Positions 37,250 to 49,471 of a stretch of 64,000 nt of DNA are shown piece by piece. The notes beneath the pieces are model-generated. The model saw nothing but the letters and a program-made list of their open reading frames with translations. It did no database searches and had not been told where the DNA came from. Source of the stretch: Monosporascus cannonballus (taxonomy: Eukaryota > Ascomycota > Sordariomycetes > Xylariales); the NCBI GenBank assembly GCA_004154925.1, contig QJNS01000746.1, forward strand, positions 225,185 to 289,184, read 5' to 3'. How positions within the stretch are numbered: the first letter of the stretch is position 1; every line of letters begins with the position of its first letter. The position numbers and the translations under genes are program-made.

Positions 37250-38160
37250 GTGTAGAAAAAATATGATTAACCTTAATTCCGAATACTTTTCATTAACATT
37301 TTTATTTTTTCGAATCAATGATTTTTTTAAAAAAGCTATTACTTCAAACTTACAAGCCTTTTAACTACATATTCATTTATTACTTAGGCGCGAAATTATA
37401 TTCAAAACGCTTTTAATCCATGCACGTACATTTATTATATTACTAAGCCCGGAAATAAAATAGTAATATTTTAAAGAATACGTCAATCGGTCGAATTTAA
37501 CTAACATCGAATTTAAAGATTGTCTAAACTTTTAAATAACAAATTCCGTTAATACAAAACGAACCGTCCGCAAAATAAACGCATATAGCTTGTACAAATA
37601 CGAAAATAGTATCGCCGCCGTTTTCAAGTAGCATAACGCCTTATATGTGCCGAAAAACAAAATTCACGTTAATTTATCTTAAATAAAACCGGTTTTATTG
37701 TCTCGATTAAAAAATATTTTTTATATGTCTTTTATAAACGAGGGCGGTAAGCGCGAATTTTAAAACCGTTTATTGTTTCAGAAATAATTAAAAACCTAAT
37801 TTTTGTTTTAAAGAAATTACGTTAATAAATTTAATACTCAAAAAATTCTTATTTTTTTCCTGGTCAATGATTTCGCATACAACTTATTTCCGTTAAAATT
37901 ATAAAATCCAAAATATTCTTATTTTGTACTAATATTTTCGGAATAAAATCTAACCACGTTATTTCGTACTTGGTTACGAAACCCATTTCCAAATCCACAA
38001 AATTTTTTTTCTTAATCTATTACAAAATCAATTTTTTATTTCCAAATCATGACTAAACATAACCGTACTTTAAATTTACCGTTTTTTCTTAAATACGTTT
38101 AATTATATATATTGTTATTATTATAAAAACCCGCAAAATCCTATCGTAAAATAACCGTAA
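37250..38160 (-). repeat. Repeat C, copy 2
   Basis: See 30,600-31,200. This copy extends further: on the minus strand an upstream part reads WISKWVS-like and FWILQF stretches before IFVFVQAICVYFADG (near 37,590) and the CINGICYLKV segment. The frame is broken by TAA/TAG codons typical of RIP. Protein family not recognised. It lies directly after the Fot1-like copy, but on the other strand. Confidence 0.45.
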
Positions 38161-38199
38161 GTAATTTTGTTAATTTTAATAATAATTATATTATTAAAA

Positions 38200-41100
38200 A
38201 GTTATTACAGTTATTTTAAGTAATAAATTATTAATTCATATTATAATTATTATAATATCCGCAATTATAAATATATTAATTAAAGTTAATTTTAATTAAT
38301 AATTTATTATTATAAAGTATATTTTAAAAATAATAAAAAAAAATTAATTTATATTTTGTTTTTATATATTATAACGTTTTGGAAAACGTTATTTTCGTTT
38401 TAAAATAATAATTAAAAGTTTTAATAAGATTTTATGCATTATTTATTTTTTAATAGAAAAACGAAACGTTTTCGTTTTTCCTTATTTTTCAGCTTGGAAA
38501 AATCTGTTAATTTTTTGGAGATACGGTTTTAATATAAAGACGGTACGGAAAAAATGGGTTTTGTTATTTTGGCGTTTTATGCCGAAAACTTAGTTTTTTA
38601 AAATTATACTTTTTTAATTTGGCCGTTACCGGCGAAAAAACTAAATATAAAAGGGTTAAAAAGTTATTAGAGATATCATAAATCGTAAGAAATTTAGCAA
38701 AATTAACAAAACCGGATAAAAAATTTAAAAAAATAAAGAAAAATTAAAAAAGAAACTGGATAATAAATAATTTTATAATAATTAATAATAATTTTAATAT
38801 TATTGTTTTTATTATATTTAATATTAAAATATTGGTTAATTTTTAAATATTAATTAAATTACTTACGAAATATTCGAATTTATTTTAAAAGTTTTATAAT
38901 TTATTTTGCAAAATTAAAATAAAATTTTTAAGATATTATTTATAACGTACGTAATACGGATAAATTTTTTATTAATTTTACGGACGAAATCGGCCGGAAT
39001 ATTTAAATAAATAAATAATATAAGCTTTTTAATATTTTTTTTTAAAAAAAGGGTTTCGAAATATAAATATAATATTTTTTATAAGATTTTCGTTTAGTTT
39101 TTTTTCATAATTAAATTATAAGTTGAATTTTATTTAAATTTTTAATAAATATAAATATAAATTACAAATTTATTTTTATTTATTTTATAGGAATTACGTA
39201 TAATTTATTGTTTTTTTAATTCGTTATATTTTAATATTTAATTTTTATAGAAATAATAATATTTTTATAAGGGCTTTTTAAACTTTTTTAATAAATTCTT
39301 TTTTAATTTTTTATTTTATTATATAACATTTTTAAGTTTTATATTTTCGTTTTTTTCGTTTTTTTCGTTTTGGAAAAAAGCTAAAAAGCCCTTAATAAAA
39401 TATAATTTTCGAAAATTAGGAATTTTTTAATTAATTTATTTTTATTACCAAATGCTGATATAAGGCGAAAGGCCCTGGCGGCTTTTACCTTAATAACTTT
39501 TTTAAATTAAAAACGTAAAATTTTTATTTTATTTTTTAATATTAAATTTTTGTTATTATTATTTTTTATTATTATTACTTATATTTAAAATATATATTAT
39601 TTTATTAAATTATTAAAAAAATATTAATATAATTATTTTAATATATTATTTAATAATAAATAATAATATATTTAATTTAAACGTCGATAAATTTCCGTAA
39701 TTTTATATAATTTTCGGTATTTAAAATTTTAATATTAATAAATTTATTAAAAACGTTATTAAGGAATTTAATTTTCGTAACGTTTTTAAATAATTTTATA
39801 TAAAATAATATATATTATTTTATAAAAAATTATTTCGGATAATTATTTAAATTGATAAATATTAAAAATAAAATTTAAAATATAATAAAACTTAAATTAT
39901 TAAAATTTTTTCTTAAAAATATAAAAAGTTATTCGTAATAAAAACGAAATTATAATTATTTTATTTTCTTAAATAATTTAATTTTTTATTATATTTTTTT
40001 CCGTATACGAATTATAGAACTTTTAATTATTATAATATTTTAATTAAATTTTTTAAAATATAACTTATATTTCGGTAAATATATATTTTATATTTAATAA
40101 TTATTATATTTTTATTTAATATAATGCAAAATAAATATCCGTAATTTACTTTTTTTTCCCGAAATTTTAATTATTATTTACCGTTATTAAATAATATATT
40201 TTATAATAAATTTTGTTAAAAATAAATTAAAATTAAAATTATTTACGTAATAAATTAAAATCCGTTACGACGTATATATTTTGCAAAAAATTTAAAATTA
40301 AAAAAATTATAAAATAAAATAAAAAAATATAAATAAAAAATAAAAAAAATAATTAAAATATATATTATATTATATAAATTAATAATTTAAATTAAGATAA
40401 TTTTATATCGTTAAAATTATTTTTAAAAGATTTTTCGGGATATTTATAAAATATTTTATTTTATATTCGAATATTAAAAATAATATTAACGGATTTTTAA
40501 TTCGTTATATATTAAGCGTTATTATTAATAAATTTTTTAATTAATTCCATATTTTTTAATATTAATTTTTTTTCCGGTATATTTATAATTATAATTATGA
40601 TTTTTAACGAAAATTAAGATATTTTTCGTACAAAACCTTTAAAAATATTATTTATTATATTTAATTCCGTAACTTTTTTATTAAATAAAATATTTTGAAA
40701 TATGTTTTTTTTATTTATAAGATTTTTTGTAAATTTTTTTCGTTTTAAAGGAAATATATTTATTAATATTATTATTAATTATAAATATATTTTCCGGTTA
40801 TAATTTTATTTAAAATGTAAATTTACGTTTTATAATATTAAAAATATATATAATAACGGAATAATTTAATATATATATTAATATTTTGGATAACAAAATT
40901 TGCAATTAAATTATTAATATTTTAATAATTATATAAAATATAAATTTTTATATATATTATTGTTTTAAAAAGTTATTAATTAATTAATCCTTATATAAAA
41001 ATAAAATATTATATTATTAATTACGGAAGTTTATAATAAATTATATTTGGAATAATATTTAAATTTGGATTATATATATATAAAATTAATATTATTTTAG

Positions 41101-43900
41101 GTTTTACGTTAATATAAATAATATTTTTATTATTTCGAAATTTTAAAATATTTTAAATATTATTAAAATAATATAAATTTTAATTTAAATTATAATATAA
41201 ACTTATTCGGAATACGTTTTATAATAATAAAAACGATATAATTAAATTTATTTTATAAAATAAATTTAATATAAATTTATAAAATATCCGAAATCGTTAT
41301 ATAATATTTTTAAATAATTTTAACGTTTTAATTCCGTATTTTGTTTTATTTACTAAATAAAAAATAATTTATATTATATTATATTTTATAAAAATATTTA
41401 TTATTAATCGAATATAAATTTATGATTTTTACCAAATATTATTTTGGCCGGTATTATTTAAGTAATAAAAACCAATAATTTTAAGAAAATATATTTTTAA
41501 TTTTTAATATTTTAAGTTATGTCCTAATATTAAAATTATTATGTTTTAAATTTTTTAAGAAATAATTAATAATAAATTAAATTAATTAAAACTAAATATA
41601 TATTAATATATATATTTTTAAACGGAATTATTAAAAAATTATTAATAATATTTTTAATAAAAATATAAAACGGAATAAAATTATATATTAATATAAATTT
41701 TTTAATAATATTATTCAAAATATGGAATTTATATTAAAATTAGGATAATATTTTATATATTTTGTTAAATTTTTTTAAAAAAAAGTTAAATATTATAAAA
41801 TATTTCAATTTATTTATTACACGTTTAAAACGAAAATAATTTTTTATTATAATTAAAACCGAAAATTTTATTAGCATATTTAAACGGAAAATATAATTTT
41901 CGGTATTTTATTATATACTTATTATAAAGTAAATTATTTTCGATAATATACCGATAACAAATAATTAACCCGTTATTTTGTATTTTTGTTTATAATTTTT
42001 TAACGATTCTAGATAATATTTTATTATTAATATAATTTTTAATAAGGTAAATTTAAAAGGTATTTTTTGTATTAATTTTTTATTTTATAATATAATTATA
42101 AATTTGGGTTATATTATTTAATATATATTTTTTATATGTTTTATTATTTTAAAAAATATTTATAAGATATATTTTAATAAAAAAAATATAATAAAACTTT
42201 AAATATAAAATTAATATTATTTAAAATATACCGAATATAAAAAAATACGGAAAAACATAAATAAATATTATTATAAATATTATATTTATTTTCATAATAT
42301 ATATAAAACGTAAATTAATTTATTTAATAATATTTTTAATAATTTTATAATCCGTTAAAATAATTACGAAATAAATAAAAAATTAAATTTAAATACGAAA
42401 GATTTTTAAAGTTTATAGAAAATAAATTATTTCAAATTTAATAATAATATATATAATATTTATTTTAATTAAAATCTTAAATTTTCTATTTAATCAAATA
42501 ATATTTAAATATATTTATTATTTATTTAATTATAAATAATAAAAAATTATAACTTTAAAATTATGTACGTAAAAAATTTTAATTTTATTAAATTAAATAA
42601 CTTAATAATTTTAATAAAAAAAATTTAAACTTTGGTAAATTATTATTATAAAATAATATATTTTATTTTATTTTAATGAAAATAAATATTTTATACAGAT
42701 TTATCGTTTTTTTTCTTTAACAAATTTTTATGGAATTATATGGTTTTACGCTTGTTTTCGAATATCGTTATTTTTCCATTTTTATAAAAGTTTTATTTCT
42801 TTTATTAAAACTAAAATATAAAATTTTTTAAAAACCCTTTATAACAATATATATTTTTAATATAGTAATATTTAGTAGGAAAATTAACTTACGTAACATT
42901 TGGATAAGGTTTTATGTTATTAAAAAATTAAAATTATTTATTTTAAATCCTAAAAACTTTATTAATATTTAACTTACGAACCTTTTAAAAAATAATAAAG
43001 TTAAGTTTTTTTGGAAGTTTTTTTCGAAATTATTTATACTTATTTAACTTAATTATCCGTTATTTTATTAAAAATAATTATATTTTTTATATTAATAAAA
43101 TTTAAATAATTAACCTTCCGTTAAATGCATTTTATAAAATATTAAACGTACATAAAATATTTATAAAACCTTCTAAATATTATATTAAAATTTTCTTAAC
43201 TTTCGATAAAAATAATATTTATTCTATTTTAATATTTTTCCTGGATCTGTAATCGACGAAGAAAATAAAAATAATTTTAAATAATGGTACATTATTAATC
43301 TTTAATTTATTGAAAATCATAATTTTGATTAAATGAAAATATAGGTCAAAAATAACGATTTTATTTAACGTTCGAAAATCGATAATTATTGTCGTTTTAC
43401 GCGTTTCCTCCACAATTTTTATATTATAAAAACCAAATATCAGAAAAGTGTTATTACCTTTATATATTTTGTGTTCTTAAAATAATATATTTAGTAAAAT
43501 ATTTTCTTCGAAAACTTTTCAATTATAATTTCAACTTACAAAAAATATACATTTAATTTAATTTTGTCATTGTTTTACGAAATGGATGTGAATATTTTTT
43601 TTAGTTTTCGCTACTTACGAGCTATTTTCTGCGTATTAATTTTTTTAAATGCTACACTAATATCTTCTCGGTATTTCATATACAATTGCCATTTTCAATA
43701 ACTATTTTAAATCCGTAACCTAATTTATTAACTTCAGATAACCAAATTGTTTCCCCAAAATTTAATGTAGTACTACGTGCGGTATTCCAATTGTTTTTTA
43801 ATATCCCATTTATAAAATATATAATATATAATATTTCGTCTCTTGTTTTAAATTATTATGAAACGTAAAAATTATTAGCTTATATATGCTTTTATTATCT
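38200..43900 (-). mobile_element. Family B element copy 2: hyper-RIPed Ty3/gypsy-type, RT on minus strand
   Basis: This is the most AT-saturated part of the window; CA and TG are nearly gone while CG remains. Despite this, minus-strand 43,413-42,900 still reads as reverse transcriptase: TTIIIDFRTLNKIVIFDLY (core fingers, as in viDFRaLNKiTipDlYPLP), then NKLKINNVPLF, HRHK-like text, YV.YFIKCI, and a decayed YIDDIIIFS box (INIKNIIIFNK, about 43,080-43,100). This RT type (DFRALNKIT...YIDDI) differs from family A (DYRQLN...YLDD), so B is a separate gypsy lineage. The region 38,340-42,340 is shared with copy 1 (2,930-6,056) and 39,690-40,800 with copy 3 (63,281-64,000). The 5' end near 43,900-44,300 is uncertain. 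Dead element. Confidence 0.6.
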
Positions 43901-44329
43901 GGTTACGTATTTAATGCCGCGATTATTTATACCAAAAATATCATTTTAAATTTGTAAAAAACAATTATTGTTGCAATTTAGGATTTAATTAAATTTGTTT
44001 TTACGTTTCAAACGTATAAAGTCCGATATATAATTGTAAAAGATATTATCTTCGGCATTTTGGCCCAAAATATAACGTTAATTATATTATGCTATTCCCT
44101 AACAAAATCGTAATTTCATTTGGATTTTTTTTTAAATTCGGAAAATTGTATATGAAAAACGAATTCCTTTCCTAACGATTTATGACTTATATTTTTTATG
44201 AAAATTTATATAATTGTAGAAAACGTATTTATTATTAATACATCCAGGTATGAAATTGCGAAGTCTTATCTATAAAATAAAAAGGAAATGTTTAAAACCT
44301 TTTAATACAGGTATAAATTTACTTTAGAT

Positions 44330-45870
44330 TCAAGGATTTAAACAAGGCGTCGGACTAGATCTCTGTCGTTATAACCTTTTTTTACGGCGGATATTTTGGA
44401 TTAATTCGAACTTATTATAAGGGATTATTTGGAAAATAGTAAGGCCGACCGAGAAAAAAACGATTGAACAATTTTTTTCCTATTATGTCAATTTCGAAAA
44501 TAAATTGAAAATTCATGTAAAAAACACAGATAAAAAACCAATTATTATATAACAAATCTTACAAATAAAATTAAAATTTTGGGCGTGCTTACGGAGGCCC
44601 AGCAGTCGGCTTTAAAGTGAGACTCTATGGGACTGAGATACAATCTATTCTAACCGTAAAAATCATGGATCAGTTATCGTGCTCGAAGATACTAGATATA
44701 GTATTTATCGTGCAAATTATATCGTGTAACGATTCTCTGAATATTTGGCTCAGCCTGGAAAATAAGCTTGAACCCAAATGTATCTTGAATTATATGTATA
44801 TATAAAAAAGTTTCGATTTTCTTAATTAAACCGGAAAACCCAAGATAAATAAACGATAATATTAGTATTTACGAACTAATGCTTCATAAAATAAAATCGG
44901 TAAATAAATAACTTTATTGGATCAATTAAAAGGGAAACAATATTTATAAAAAGCTTTTTTAATAATTAATGTAATGATTAGTCCGTAAATAATTAATACG
45001 GCAAAAACCAATATTTTCATGTAAAGATATTGAAAAGTAATATTAATTTAACATAATAGGACAATATATAACATGTAGGAGAATTTATTGCAAAATAAAA
45101 ATTTAGAGCAAAATAAAATGTAATTACGATATTTCGAACACTAAATATATCTATGAAAACAATAAATGTAATAACGTAATAGGTCATATACAGGAATATA
45201 AGGACAATTAGGTAAACTTAAAAAAAAGATAAAAAAGGATATTTGTAAAAAAGCTGTGGGATAACAAATTTAAAGAAGGTAATAGGAATTTCCAAAAGAG
45301 GTTTTAAATACAATAATAAAAGGCGTTAGTAACGTAATTGTTTTGAATATACGAATCGAACTATATTAATTTACCGTAATAATATATTACAAAGTGTCAA
45401 GTGGAAAGTATATTAAACGTTATTAAAAATGTTTAATTGTTATAAAAATTAATATTTTGTATAATTATAAATACTGAAAGTTAAGATTTTGTTTACGATA
45501 ATGGAGACATTAAACGTGAAATTAATTATTTCAAAATATTTACGGACAAACGATATTAAATAGTAAATTTCAATATCGTTATATTTTGGAATTACCACAT
45601 ATTCTTTAAAAACCATTAAGTATAGTAATATAAGTCTTTAAGTAACGCAGACATTAATTAGATAAACTCTATTTCATACTTTACCGATAAATAAGATATA
45701 GAGAAAACAAAATTTTAATATTCGATTGAAAATATTGACGAATATAAGTATTAAAATATGATGAATATTTTATTACATACAAAAATAAAAGACAAAAAAC
45801 AATAATAAGTAATAAAAATTGACGTATTAATATTATTATAAAAATAAAATTTAGGTAATTAAATATGTTA
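44330..45870 (+). mobile_element. Gypsy family A gag/protease fragment with an insertion
   Basis: GATATTTTGGATTAATTCGA (44,390 on) reads DILD*FELIIRDYLENSKAD, matching DVAD*FEPVINDYLEKGKSD at 59,749, the retrotransposon gag core. After a non-mutated island (44,580-44,805) the gag C-terminus and protease region follow: 45,230-45,460 aligns with 51,080-51,300 and 45,480-45,640 with 51,370-51,520. Many stops. It ends at the second island (45,880). Confidence 0.55.
44580..44805 (+). other. Non-RIPed island inside gag remnant, unidentified
   Basis: Composition is normal for about 225 bases. One plus frame is open from the island start to the stop at 44,803: GRAYGGPAVGFKVRLYG and onward, with an ATG at 44,617 or earlier, and ending just before RIP-type DNA resumes. 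The product is not recognised. It interrupts the gag region of a gypsy remnant, so it is an insertion or a junction between separate fragments. Confidence 0.35.
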
Positions 45871-45879
45871 TCATCTAAC

Positions 45880-46040
45880 AGGCTTAGCTGCTCCAAGGAT
45901 GGTCGGCCCCTTTTGGAACATGGCGCAGACCGAGACCAAGAGTTATCTAACTGGTTTAAAAAGGCTTAGTGTGGTTGTTTGGTCCAGGAGGTTTAAGCCC
46001 GCTAAACTTAAAAATAGCTTAGGGAAACTTAAGGGGAGTT
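45880..46040 (+). other. Non-RIPed island, unidentified 55-codon open frame
   Basis: About 160 bases with abundant CA/TG and GG. A plus frame is open from GLAAPRMVGPFWNMAQTETK to KLKNSLGKLKGS and a TAA near 46,040; the minus strand has stops in the matching region. No family recognised. It lies between a gypsy protease remnant and an LTR. Confidence 0.35.
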
Positions 46041-46049
46041 AATAAAAAA

Positions 46050-46276
46050 CATTTCTAAATTAAACCGAACAAAATAAGTTATAAATAAAATATATACGAT
46101 GGTTATTTTTACAATTTATATATTAATAACTTATGATAATAATTCGTTATCTAAAATGTTTTTACTATTATAAAATATAATTAAGTTATTTTATTTTCTA
46201 AATTCTTATATTATTTTTATTAATATAAACCTGTATAACTCAGGTTTAATAAGTGGTTGAACTTTTAGCCGTTATA
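46050..46276 (+). repeat. Partial 5' LTR of gypsy family A
   Basis: Right part of the LTR: CGATGGTTATTTTTACAATT, then TAATATAAACCTGTATAACT, CAGGTTTAATAAGTGG and the terminal GCCGTTATA at 46,276. The next bases (CCTTCCAAAATTTTATTTAA) match those after the LTRs at 49,145 and 59,418, so this is a 5' LTR. Confidence 0.6.
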
Positions 46277-47230
46277 CCTTCCAAAATTTTATTTAATAGC
46301 ATTATTATATTTTAAGTAATATCCATTTAATTAAAATGTAGATTAACATTATATTCCTTTTATTACCATATAGTTCCAGGCCAGATTTGAGAAATTGAAG
46401 GAATAAATTTGACAATTTATGGATTAAGTAAGGGTTATTTTAATTAGTATTGATACGTTAAAATACAAAGCCAAAAAACCTTAACCTTTTCGTAAAAAAA
46501 CGTCCAAATTTCCTTACTTAGGTACGAATATATTTCCAATTTTAAAATTTAAATAAGGCCGCAAATAGAATTTGCGTCCTGGTAATCTTTTTATTCAAGA
46601 TATTTTAGATTGGTTTGAATTAACAATAAAAGATTATTCAAAGAACGTTAAAGCCGATTAAGAAAAGGTTATTAGGGTTCTTGCTTCCAATTAAACCTTA
46701 ATTTCAAGAACATAAATAAAAAAACACATGATAATATAGCAGATTTTACATTTATAATATTTTTTTCAAAATATGTTATTAACTTTAAGAGTGTTATGTT
46801 TAAGTTAAATGGGACAGACTATAAAGGTAATAACTGAATTAATATATTTCATAAAAGGTTAAAAAAGAGATTTAAAAATAAAATTTTTAAATCTTTAAAT
46901 CCCGAATTCTTAAATCGATATACCGTAAAAATAATTAAGATTAATAACAGGTTGCACGAATACCGCATAGAAAAATAAAGATAATATAATTTATTATATC
47001 GAAATTCGTAGGCTAATTAAACAAAAGAAATTGGACGTATTATTGGGATAACTATTACATCAACACAACCAATTTCTCCGGCCGAAAATAAATTTTTTAA
47101 AATAAAACAAATTACAGTTAAAATTTACCGTAAAAAGGCTAAAACAACAAACCGAAATTAGAACGTATACGGAAAGCCAGGATATAATATCCGTACTTAT
47201 AAAGAAACTGTAAATACGGCTAGTAAGAAC
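46277..47230 (+). pseudogene. Gypsy family A gag remnant
   Basis: Follows the LTR above. GATATTTTAGATTGGTTTGA (46,600 on) reads DILDWFELTIKDYSKNVKAD, the gag core with its Trp codon intact. Toward 47,000-47,200 Lys/Gln-rich text (TTNRN, RKKAKTT-like) fits the basic gag C-terminus. No protease or RT follows; sequence similarity ends near 47,230. Confidence 0.55.
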
Positions 47231-47466
47231 GAATCCGATTAATTTGAATTGATTTAATATACTGTGGTTGATTAATATTAATTTTATGCCTGAAAAAAAG
47301 CTACGAACTTCCTTAAGCTGTAAGCTTGTGCAGTACGTTAAAACATTAAATCGTTATAATACTTTTCCCAAAGAAGAAATAGAACATGCACCTTTTCCCT
47401 CGAGAATAAATATTTTTCTTATTTAAAAAAGACAACGTTTTAAGATGGGTTTAAAATCTTATAATT

Positions 47467-47660
47467 CAGGGTTGATAATTAGTGACTAATAATCAGACTA
47501 CGGCCTACATCATGTAGTTATTTATTTTATTTGCATAGATTTTATTTAATTAATTATATAAAACTTTTTATCCGTTGTAGTTAGTAAAGTGGCTAAAACT
47601 ACAGTAGTTAGTTAGTCACTAAAAAATAACTAATGACTACAGACTACAATATCAACCCTG
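47467..47660. mobile_element. Complete hAT-type MITE, 194 bases
   Basis: Perfect 11-base terminal inverted repeats, CAGGGTTGATA and TATCAACCCTG. They are flanked by an 8-base target duplication, TTATAATT on the left and CTATAATT on the right (one C/T difference, as RIP would give). CAGGG-type ends with 8-base duplications are the hallmark of the hAT superfamily. Internal text is full of GTAGTTAGT/ACTAACTAC words and holds no ORF, so it would need a transposase in trans. Related fragments are at 991, 16,130, 16,500, 20,506 and perhaps 35,772. Confidence 0.8.
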
Positions 47661-47669
47661 CTATAATTT

Positions 47670-48745
47670 TTACTAGATAAAAAATCAAACAAACCGAAAT
47701 ATTCAACCGGAATGCTTAAAACGAATTATGTATACATTTGATATCTGGTAATAACACTGTATAAAATATAATTCTTTTAATTACTAGATCCGTTACGTTA
47801 AATCATATTAAATATAAAATGCCTTTAAAATGACAACTGAAAAATCAAATTTCGAATAATTATATAAGTGGCTAAACAATTTCTTTACTTTTTAAATCTC
47901 ACTTAAACAGTTTAAAATAATACAACTAGTAATTACAACGTTACAATCAGAAAAGCGTGGTAGTTTAAAGTACGAAGGGAGTTTAAAATGTTGCTTATTA
48001 TTATAAGGTGAACTCAAGTTATTTGCAATTAATTAACACATATATCTTAACTATTATTTTTATATTTAAATATGAAATTAATATTATTTTATATTTGTTA
48101 CAGCGTATGACTTAATGCCGTGTAGCGACGGTTACGACAAATAATTGAACATTCTCTGATATTAGAAAAATAATATAATATAATATTGATCGCAGTTAGT
48201 TCAATTGCACGGAATTATTAATCAAATATTGCTAATTCAATTGCGTGCAGTAAATAATCGAACCGGATTACTTGGATTATTAATAGAACTTAATATATTT
48301 GATGAATATAAATATTGTCAAAATTTAAATAATATTAATTTATAATATATTGTAATGGGATATATATAGCATTGTTTATTATTTTTAAATGTAATTAGGT
48401 ATTGCTTATATTGCTAAGCGCATTGAAGTATAAATATTATTATTTATGGTTTAATTAAACTAGATAATTCCTTTTAAAAATTTACCGTTATACGTTAGTA
48501 TAAGATTTAGTACTATCGGTAAATTTTTAAAAACACCCTTTAATGTTATATTTATTAGTAAAAAATTAAGTTGTAAATTTTTATTAAATACATTTTAAGT
48601 TTAAGTAACTTTTTAATTATAATTTCTAGTCTTTGGCTTTAATAGCAACTTGTTAATTATTGTAATTATTAATGAAGTTATATTTTCTACGATACTTTTT
48701 TATCTATATAATTACCTTATTAGAGTACGTATGAGAATATATATA
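47670..48745. other. AT-rich sequence between MITE and gypsy element
   Basis: No gene seen. It contains a direct repeat around GTTCAATTGCACGG (48,198) and ATTCAATTGCGTGC (48,234), and the long inverted repeat at 48,472-48,532. Confidence 0.4.
48472..48532. repeat. Perfect 16-base inverted repeat, 29-base loop
   Basis: TTTTAAAAATTTACCG at 48,472-48,487 is exactly complementary to CGGTAAATTTTTAAAA at 48,517-48,532. Neither arm has any RIP difference. It could be a very short MITE or a hairpin; no ORF or known motif is associated. Confidence 0.75.
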
Positions 48746-49145
48746 ATGTTACGACCCAACAAGCTTCGGCCTCAAGAAACAGTCAGATAAGGATCATACG
48801 GGCCACCCTTCGGGTTACGTGACGATGATCACTGGCTTGGCAGTGATCATCGGTAATCAGAAATGATCCCAAGTGATCATGATTATTACCGGTTGCGTAA
48901 TTATAAGTAATTAAGCCAAAAACGGGGAAAATATATATGGTCGTTATTTCCATGAGTTTAATAATATTAATTTGTGATACTTATTAATATTGATTATTTA
49001 TAATACTATTTCACTACTTAAGGCATTTTTGGTATTACGAAACGTAATGAAATTATTTTACTATTTTAAAGTTTTACGATATTCCTGCCAATATAAATCC
49101 GTACAATTAAAGTTTAATAATTGGTTAAATTGCCTGGCCGTTATA
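48746..49145 (+). repeat. 5' LTR, 400 bases, least mutated copy
   Basis: Begins TGTTACGACCCAACAAGCTT and ends GGCCGTTATA (RIP form of GCCGTTACA). It aligns throughout with 55,293-55,700. It contains a perfect 12-base inverted repeat, CGATGATCACTG at 48,823-48,834 and CAGTGATCATCG at 48,841-48,852, with further TGATC words nearby. Confidence 0.9.
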
Positions 49146-49201
49146 CGTTGCAAACTTTTGTTTAGTAGTACCGTTAAATTCTGAGTAATATCGCCGACAT
49201 T

Positions 49202-49471
49202 ATGTTTACCAGCAAGCAGCTCGAACAATTTATTTACCAGGTCCCTGATAACCCGGATATCGGAATGGAATCCGTGGAGGAAAAGGAGCAGTTTCGCCTT
49301 TTTTGCGAAGAAGTTTTTCGACGCCTGGATGTTATGAACGAACGTATCTTTCAGTTTGAGAAAAACAATAATGATTTTAGGACGTTTTTCCAAACCGCCC
49401 ATAAGAAGCTAGAGGAGAAAAAAAAGGCCTTCGAAACCGGGACATTTTTTCGAATAAACCAGGTTATTTAG
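49202..49471 (+). pseudogene. Gag N-terminus, 89 codons intact
   Basis: ATG lies 57 bases after the 5' LTR, as expected for gag. The sequence MFTSKQLEQFIYQVPDNPDI begins a charged, probably helical region containing EEKEQFRLFCEE and KKLEEKKKAFETG. The frame runs into a stop at the onset of heavy RIP, so only the N-terminus survives. The gag core continues in decayed form to about 51,200. Comparable gag starts are more decayed at 46,277 and 59,419. The family assignment rests on position, not on a recognised motif in this segment. Confidence 0.7.

Noticed and set aside
49061..49402. 113-codon minus-strand frame over the 5' LTR end and gag start
   Set aside because: Mirror of the intact gag frame; it spans the LTR/gag boundary and has no motif.
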